Below, in pieces: positions 59,423-64,000 of a stretch of DNA of 64,000 nt. Below the pieces are notes generated by a model. That model worked only from the letters and a program-made list of their open reading frames with translations. It made no database searches and was not told the origin of the DNA. Each line of letters begins with the position of its first letter. Within the stretch, counting starts at the first letter, position 1. The stretch comes from Lachnospiraceae bacterium. GTDB lineage: Bacteria; Bacillota; Clostridia; Lachnospirales; Lachnospiraceae. Made by a program: the position numbers and the translations under genes. The stretch covers positions 1 to 64,000 of the forward strand of contig JAFZLD010000017.1 in assembly GCA_017553505.1 (NCBI GenBank), written 5' to 3'.

Positions 59423-60683
59423 GGTCAAACGCGTTGTAATATTACTGTGCGTTTTAATGGGAGTCACGGTAATAGGTATCGTGATTCTTGCCAACATGGA
59501 CTCTTTGCGAAAGAAAAAACCTTCGGCGACAAGTACGGTGTCGGAGGTTGTTTCTGTGAGCGAAGAGAAGCCGGAGTTACAGATAGGCTATGACCTGGAA
59601 GCCTGGAAGAAAGATGCGTCTTTTTTTGACCGGGAGAGCGATACGCTGGCGGCACGAATTCTTGAAGATATGAAGGATTTAAGTGTTAAGGCGGTGAGCG
59701 AGGAGCGCGACCTTCGAGTGCAGATATTGGACTATGAGGGTGAGCGAAAGACGGGCGAGGCTTTCAAGATTGCTGTGGCGACGGAGAAGAAGCCCAATGA
59801 TTATGAGAATTACGCCGACGCCGATAAGGATGGCGTGATTACGATTGATTATATGGAGCCCGGCAAGTATCTGGTGACGCTGCTTCCGATTGATGGGTAT
59901 ACGGTTCCCGATAAGCCCACGGAAGTGGTGGTTAAGAATAAGATTGAATACGAGTTTATCGAGGACATAGAGCTTTTGTTTGCTGAGAAGACGGAGGCGG
60001 AGACCGGGCTTGAAGATACGATGGTGGTCGGGGCTGAGTCATATGCGGACAAGAAGCAGAATACTTCTTTTGCCAAAGACGATTATGTGTATGGCGTGGA
60101 CCTCTCGGACAAGAACACGGTGACGGATTTTAATAAGATTTATGAATCCGGAGTGCGATTCGTGATGTTGCGAGTCGGTTACAGAGGCTCGATATCGGGC
60201 GACATTGTAATTGATGAGACGTTCGATGAGTATGCGACTCTTGCCAATCGTGCGGGACTTGATGTCGGAGCTTATTTCTTCTCGCAGGCGATTAATGAGA
60301 AGGAAGCTGTCGAGGAAGCATCGGCTGTATATGCGTGTTGTCGAGAAAAAAACATCTGTTATCCAATATGTATTCGTATAGATCAGGCAGGTGGGCTGGG
60401 TCGTGCGGATTCCTTGAGCCGCGAGGACAGGACGAAGGTGGCGCAGGCATTTATGGAGACTGTTAAAGGCTTCGGATATGAGTCTTGCGTATATGCATCG
60501 TCCAACTGGCTGAAGACCAACCTCGATATGAGAAAGCTTAGCGGATACAGAATATGGATGGCGCAGTTCAATGCCAATCCGGTAGAGGATATATACTATG
60601 ATATGTGGCAATATTCCTCTAAGGGCAAGGTTCCGGGCATTGACGGCGAGGTAAATTTAAGCAAATCATTCTTGAATAATTAA
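59412..60683 (+). CDS. GH25-like membrane protein lacking the catalytic DxE pair
   Basis: The 423-residue protein has a membrane anchor ([20 protein letters not shown], about 9-28), an Ig-like domain (about 98-190) with the same pattern as the large GH25 protein ([13 protein letters not shown] against GIYKVKIVPLNGY), and a C-terminal GH25-like domain (225-423). The first Asp is kept (D230 in VDLS), but where the large paralog has DVE (900-902) this one has RID (R322, D324). It is therefore likely inactive and may bind glycan or scaffold enzymes. It overlaps rfbA by 11 bases and precedes rfbC by 30. Confidence 0.85.
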   Translation: MDSKVKRVVILLCVLMGVTVIGIVILANMDSLRKKKPSATSTVSEVVSVSEEKPELQIGYDLEAWKKDASFFDRESDTLAARILEDMKDLSVKAVSEERDLRVQILDYEGERKTGEAFKIAVATEKKPNDYENYADADKDGVITIDYMEPGKYLVTLLPIDGYTVPDKPTEVVVKNKIEYEFIEDIELLFAEKTEAETGLEDTMVVGAESYADKKQNTSFAKDDYVYGVDLSDKNTVTDFNKIYESGVRFVMLRVGYRGSISGDIVIDETFDEYATLANRAGLDVGAYFFSQAINEKEAVEEASAVYACCREKNICYPICIRIDQAGGLGRADSLSREDRTKVAQAFMETVKGFGYESCVYASSNWLKTNLDMRKLSGYRIWMAQFNANPVEDIYYDMWQYSSKGKVPGIDGEVNLSKSFLNN

Positions 60684-60712
60684 ATCAAGATTAAATAAAT
60701 GGAGAAGATGAA

Positions 60713-61273
60713 ATGGGTAAATTGACAGTTGAAAAATGTGATATTGAAGGCGTTCTCATTATCACGCCTGAAGTGAGAGAGGATGCCAGAGGCTACTTCA
60801 TGGAGACATACCAGAAGAAGGATTTCGAAGCTGTAGGCGTTAATGTGGACTTTGTACAGGACAATCAGTCGGCGTCCAGAAAGGGCGTTTTGAGAGGTCT
60901 TCATTTCCAGAAGCAGTTCCCTCAGGATAAATTGGTACGAGTTATTAAGGGTGCCGTATACGATGTATGCGTAGACCTTCGTGAAGGTTCCAAAACATTC
61001 GGTAAGTGGATGGGCGTTGAACTTTCCGAGCAGAACAAGAAGCAGTTCTTTATTCCCAAGGGATTTGCTCACGGCTTCCTTGTACTTTCCGATTATGCGG
61101 AGTTCGTGTATAAGTGTTCCGATTTCTATCATCCCAACGATGAAGGCGGTATTGCATACAACGACCCTGACATTGCTGTTAAGTGGCCCATCGAAGAAGG
61201 CCTTGAACTTATCATGAGCGAAAAGGATACCAAGTGGGGCGGATTTAAAGAATATGTCGCAGAAAGAAAATAA
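60713..61273 (+). CDS. rfbC: dTDP-4-dehydrorhamnose 3,5-epimerase
   Basis: The 186-residue cupin-fold enzyme performs the third dTDP-rhamnose step. Hallmarks are FVQDNQSASRKGVLRGLHFQ with the catalytic His, KGAVYDVCVDLR and FIPKGFAHGFLVL with the second His region and conserved Tyr region. AATGGAGAAG is the ribosome site. It overlaps the export permease gene by 20 bases, linking sugar-nucleotide synthesis and export. Confidence 0.96.
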   Translation: MGKLTVEKCDIEGVLIITPEVREDARGYFMETYQKKDFEAVGVNVDFVQDNQSASRKGVLRGLHFQKQFPQDKLVRVIKGAVYDVCVDLREGSKTFGKWMGVELSEQNKKQFFIPKGFAHGFLVLSDYAEFVYKCSDFYHPNDEGGIAYNDPDIAVKWPIEEGLELIMSEKDTKWGGFKEYVAERK

Positions 61274-62057
61274 GAAAACACTTAGCTTAATATGGAAGCT
61301 TGCGCGTAACGATTTTAAGACTCGTTACGCCGGCTCCTATCTGGGAGCACTGTGGGCGATGGTTCAGCCGGTTATCACAGTGCTTATGTACTATATCGTT
61401 TTTGACAAGATTTTTAAGCAGAGAGCTACGGCTGTTGCAGGCGGAATAGAGGTTCCTTACGTTCTTTTCCTGACTGCGGGTCTGGTTCCCTGGTTTTATT
61501 TTTCCGAAGGTTTATCCAACGGCGCCAATGCTTTGGTACAGTATAGCTACCTTGTTAAAAAGGTAGTATTTAAAATTGATATTCTGCCTGTTATAAAGGT
61601 CGTAGCTGCTTCCTTTATACATGTCTTTTTCATGTGTGTTCTTCTGATTGTGGCGGCAGTATACAAATATTACCCCAATCTGTACACGATTCAGCTTCTT
61701 TATTACAGTTTTTGTCTGTTTATGCTGCTTCTGGCGTTAAGTTATGCAACGTCGGCTATAGTGGTATTTTTCAGGGATTTGAATCAGATTATTTCTATCT
61801 TTTTGCAAATAGGAATGTGGGCGACTCCCATTCTTTGGAATATAGCGAATCTTTCTCCGAAGTGGCAGATTGCCATGAAGGTGATTAACCCTGTGGCCTA
61901 TGTGGTGCTTGGATACAGGGCGACGATTTGTGAGAACAAGGGCTTTTGGACAGAACCGCTTTATACGGCGTATTTCTGGGGACTTGTGCTGGTGCTTTGG
62001 CTTATAGGCAGAGCGATATTTAAGAAACTTAAGGTCCATTTTGCGGACGTTTTATAG
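61254..62057 (+). CDS. Polysaccharide ABC transporter permease (Wzm/TagG-like)
   Basis: The 267-residue protein has six membrane helices and the ABC-2 permease signature: LARNDFKTRYAGSYLGALWAMVQP near the N-terminus and VNPVAYVVLGYRA near the end. Wzm-type permeases move undecaprenyl-linked O-antigen, teichoic acid or capsule chains outward. The ATG lies inside the end of rfbC. It pairs with the Wzt-like ATPase 8 bases downstream. With rhamnose genes upstream, a rhamnan-like chain is a reasonable cargo by inference. Confidence 0.93.
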   Translation: MSQKENKKTLSLIWKLARNDFKTRYAGSYLGALWAMVQPVITVLMYYIVFDKIFKQRATAVAGGIEVPYVLFLTAGLVPWFYFSEGLSNGANALVQYSYLVKKVVFKIDILPVIKVVAASFIHVFFMCVLLIVAAVYKYYPNLYTIQLLYYSFCLFMLLLALSYATSAIVVFFRDLNQIISIFLQIGMWATPILWNIANLSPKWQIAMKVINPVAYVVLGYRATICENKGFWTEPLYTAYFWGLVLVLWLIGRAIFKKLKVHFADVL

Positions 62058-62065
62058 AGGTATCG

Positions 62066-63322
62066 ATGAGTAAAGAAATGCTTGACGGCGAATCAAGAGA
62101 AAAAATCATATCGGTAAAGGGCCTTAAGAAGGCTTATAAGCTGTACAATAAGCCCTCGGATCGTCTTTTTGATGCGTTCGGGCTTAAGAAGAATTGCTAT
62201 TCGGTGAACTATGCTCTTAAGGGCGTGGATATAGACATTTATAAGGGCGAGACTGTAGGTATTATCGGAACCAACGGCTCCGGCAAATCCACCCTTTTGA
62301 AAATAATAACAGGTGTTCTTAATGCGACGGAAGGCGATGTGAAGGTTAACGGTCGTATCTCGGCGTTGCTGGAACTCGGTGCCGGATTCAATCAGGAATA
62401 CAACGGTATCGAGAACGTCTATCTTAACGGCACCATGATGGGCTTCACGGAAAAAGAAATCGAGAAGAGATTGCCTGATATACTGGAGTTTGCGGATATC
62501 GGTGATTATGTGTATCAGCCGGTTAAGACTTATTCGTCGGGTATGTTCGTGCGTCTTGCTTTTGCTGTGGCGATTAATATAGATCCGGAGATATTGATTG
62601 TAGATGAGGCACTTTCGGTCGGTGACGTGTTCTTCCAGTCGAAGTGCTATCACAAGTTTGAAGAATTCAAAAAGTCGGGCAAGACGATTATATTCGTGTC
62701 GCACGATTTAAGCTCGATTTCCAAGTACTGCGACAGAGTACTGGTGCTTAATAAAGGCGATAAGGTCGCTGAGGGTAAGCCCAAGGAAATGATAGATGTA
62801 TACAAGCAGATTCTTGTGGGTCAGTATGCCGAGGATAAGGGCGATATGTTCGCGGCGGACGGCGAGAACAAGGAACTTTTGGAATACGGCTCCAAGGAAG
62901 CTGTTATTGAAGAATACTGGGTGACGGATTCTAAAGGACTTCGTACGAATGCGCTTATTAAGGGAGATGTGTTCACGATACACATGAAGGTGCGGTTCGA
63001 TAAGGATGTGGAGAAACCCATATTTGCTTATAAGTTCGTTAATCCTAAGGGCGTAGAGGTTACCGGCACCAATACAATGTTTGAGAAAGCGTTCCTTGAG
63101 AATGTGAAGGCCGGAAGTGAACTTGAGATTACGTTTACGCAGGAGATGAACCTGCAGGGCGGCGAGTACCTGATTTCTTTTGGTTGTACCGGATACATAA
63201 ACGATACGTTTACGGTTTATCACAGAATGTATTACGCGATGAGCGTTGCGGTTATATCTGACAAGGATACCGTCGGATTTTACGATATGAACAGTAAGAT
63301 TACAGTGACGAAGATTAAGTAG
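62066..63322 (+). CDS. Polysaccharide ABC transporter ATP-binding protein with Wzt-type C-terminal domain
   Basis: The 418-residue protein has an ATPase domain (1-250): Walker A GTNGSGKST, signature with TYSSGMFVRLAFA, Walker B ILIVDEAL and switch H in VSHDL. Residues about 270-418 form a beta-sandwich with the NPKGVEVTGTN stretch, as in Wzt_C domains that recognise the end group of the glycan before export. It powers the upstream permease. A methyltransferase-like gene follows at 63357, which might cap the chain end read by this domain. Confidence 0.93.
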   Translation: MSKEMLDGESREKIISVKGLKKAYKLYNKPSDRLFDAFGLKKNCYSVNYALKGVDIDIYKGETVGIIGTNGSGKSTLLKIITGVLNATEGDVKVNGRISALLELGAGFNQEYNGIENVYLNGTMMGFTEKEIEKRLPDILEFADIGDYVYQPVKTYSSGMFVRLAFAVAINIDPEILIVDEALSVGDVFFQSKCYHKFEEFKKSGKTIIFVSHDLSSISKYCDRVLVLNKGDKVAEGKPKEMIDVYKQILVGQYAEDKGDMFAADGENKELLEYGSKEAVIEEYWVTDSKGLRTNALIKGDVFTIHMKVRFDKDVEKPIFAYKFVNPKGVEVTGTNTMFEKAFLENVKAGSELEITFTQEMNLQGGEYLISFGCTGYINDTFTVYHRMYYAMSVAVISDKDTVGFYDMNSKITVTKIK

Positions 63323-63356
63323 TTGTTACAATCGGACTTTTGAAAGAGGATTTTTG

Positions 63357-64000
63357 ATGGTTAATAGCACCTTTATAGGTAAGGTAAGTGTTAACTTCAT
63401 AGATTGCGAACCCGAGAAAAACAAGGGTTATCTTAAAGAGGATATTCTGAAGATTGTAAGGGATACCAACAAATTGGAATATCCGGGCATTATTGCGGAC
63501 AAAAACAAGTATGAGTATCTGTATCATCTGTCTGATATACGCGGCAACGTTGTGAGATGGTTGCCGATTCGTGAAGGCGATTCTGTGCTGGAACTGGACG
63601 CTGAGTGTGGCGCAATAACAGGTGCTCTTCTTGAGATGACTGATAATGTCACAGCATATTGCTGTTGCGCGACAGATGCAGAGATAATTGCAGAGCGATT
63701 CTCAAATTGCAAGAAATATGTCGTTTATGCAGGAACAATAGATGCAATATCTACAATTGATTCGACCTATAATTGGGTAATTGTAAGGAATGCACGGTTA
63801 TTGCCCGAAGCGGAACGTTTGGCGGGTAAAACCGGACGCGTGATATTTATTACCGACAATCGTATGGGTATGAGGAATCTTGCGGGAGTGAAAGCTGCCG
63901 GCGAGAGTGAATATTTTACCGGTGTTGAAGGTAAGAGCGATTCGGGAGTAACTTTTGCGGGTCTCAGAAAGATTCTTTCAACAACAGGCTTTTCCAAAGC
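63357..64000 (+). CDS. Methyltransferase-like protein, partial at window end
   Basis: An ATG at 63357 with AAAGAGGA upstream opens a frame to the window end with no stop. Visible residues include SVLELDAECGAITGALLEM, the SAM-binding loop of class I methyltransferases, and NARLLPEAERLAGKTGRVIFI with NRMGMRNLAG, as in sugar or glycan methyltransferase domains found in polysaccharide loci, often fused to glycosyltransferases. Because the C-terminus is missing, a later fused domain cannot be ruled out. It lies 34 bases after the Wzt-like gene. Confidence 0.8.
   Translation, partial: MVNSTFIGKVSVNFIDCEPEKNKGYLKEDILKIVRDTNKLEYPGIIADKNKYEYLYHLSDIRGNVVRWLPIREGDSVLELDAECGAITGALLEMTDNVTAYCCCATDAEIIAERFSNCKKYVVYAGTIDAISTIDSTYNWVIVRNARLLPEAERLAGKTGRVIFITDNRMGMRNLAGVKAAGESEYFTGVEGKSDSGVTFAGLRKILSTTGFSK

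Overview
The window looks like chromosome from a Firmicutes bacterium of the Clostridia, most likely a Lachnospiraceae-type anaerobe. This is inferred from gene content (type 2 ArgC, S-box controlled metK, RelQ-type alarmone synthetase, GH25 and G5/LysM/M23 wall enzymes, LytTR-DUF3021 pair), strong AAGGAGG-type ribosome sites, and medium G+C. No rRNA, tRNA or CRISPR array was seen. Most genes lie on the + strand.

Region 1 (1-22.4 kb) is mostly housekeeping: the end of a wall-binding repeat protein, argC-rsmI, a polysaccharide deacetylase, galE, an alarmone synthetase with a membrane coiled-coil partner, a flavin reductase, dinB (minus strand, with a LexA-like site), a LysM-G5-M23 wall hydrolase, murA, an HD-GYP protein, metK behind a SAM riboswitch, dnaE, pfkA with an rRNA/tRNA methyltransferase and a SleB-like hydrolase, greA and lysS.

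Region 2 (22.4-30.1 kb) looks accessory. It holds a small zinc-ribbon protein, a HigB-like toxin with an antitoxin fused to an ImmA/IrrE peptidase behind a palindromic operator, a tyrosine-recombinase remnant, and a TetR regulator. Two matching TetR palindromes flank that regulator's gene, and an MFS exporter plus an FtsX permease and its ATPase follow.

Region 3 (30.1-41.5 kb) has a GT4 glycosyltransferase overlapping a GH13 glucosidase, a membrane LuxR-type regulator, a chemoreceptor with a MerR-type 19-bp-spacer promoter, a convergent MerR gene, a CheW protein, two membrane-anchored hydrolases, and an AAA ATPase behind a helically phased array of GTATATA repeats.

Region 4 (41.5-53.1 kb) is a patchwork of small genes, each mostly with its own terminator: a GNAT relic, a TipA-like MerR regulator, hypothetical proteins, a methyltransferase, a Nudix relic beside an intact Nudix gene, GNAT, SRPBCC, MATE, a LysR regulator divergent from a MetE-like gene, an ABC-2 exporter, and a LytTR-DUF3021 pair.

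Region 5 (53.1-64 kb) is a surface polysaccharide locus: an SGNH-like membrane protein, a large GH25 muramidase, rfbB-rfbA, a GH25-like protein that has lost its catalytic DxE pair, rfbC, Wzm/Wzt-type ABC export genes, and the start of a methyltransferase-like gene cut by the window end. Together these would make dTDP-rhamnose precursors and export a rhamnose-containing glycan; rfbD is not in view.
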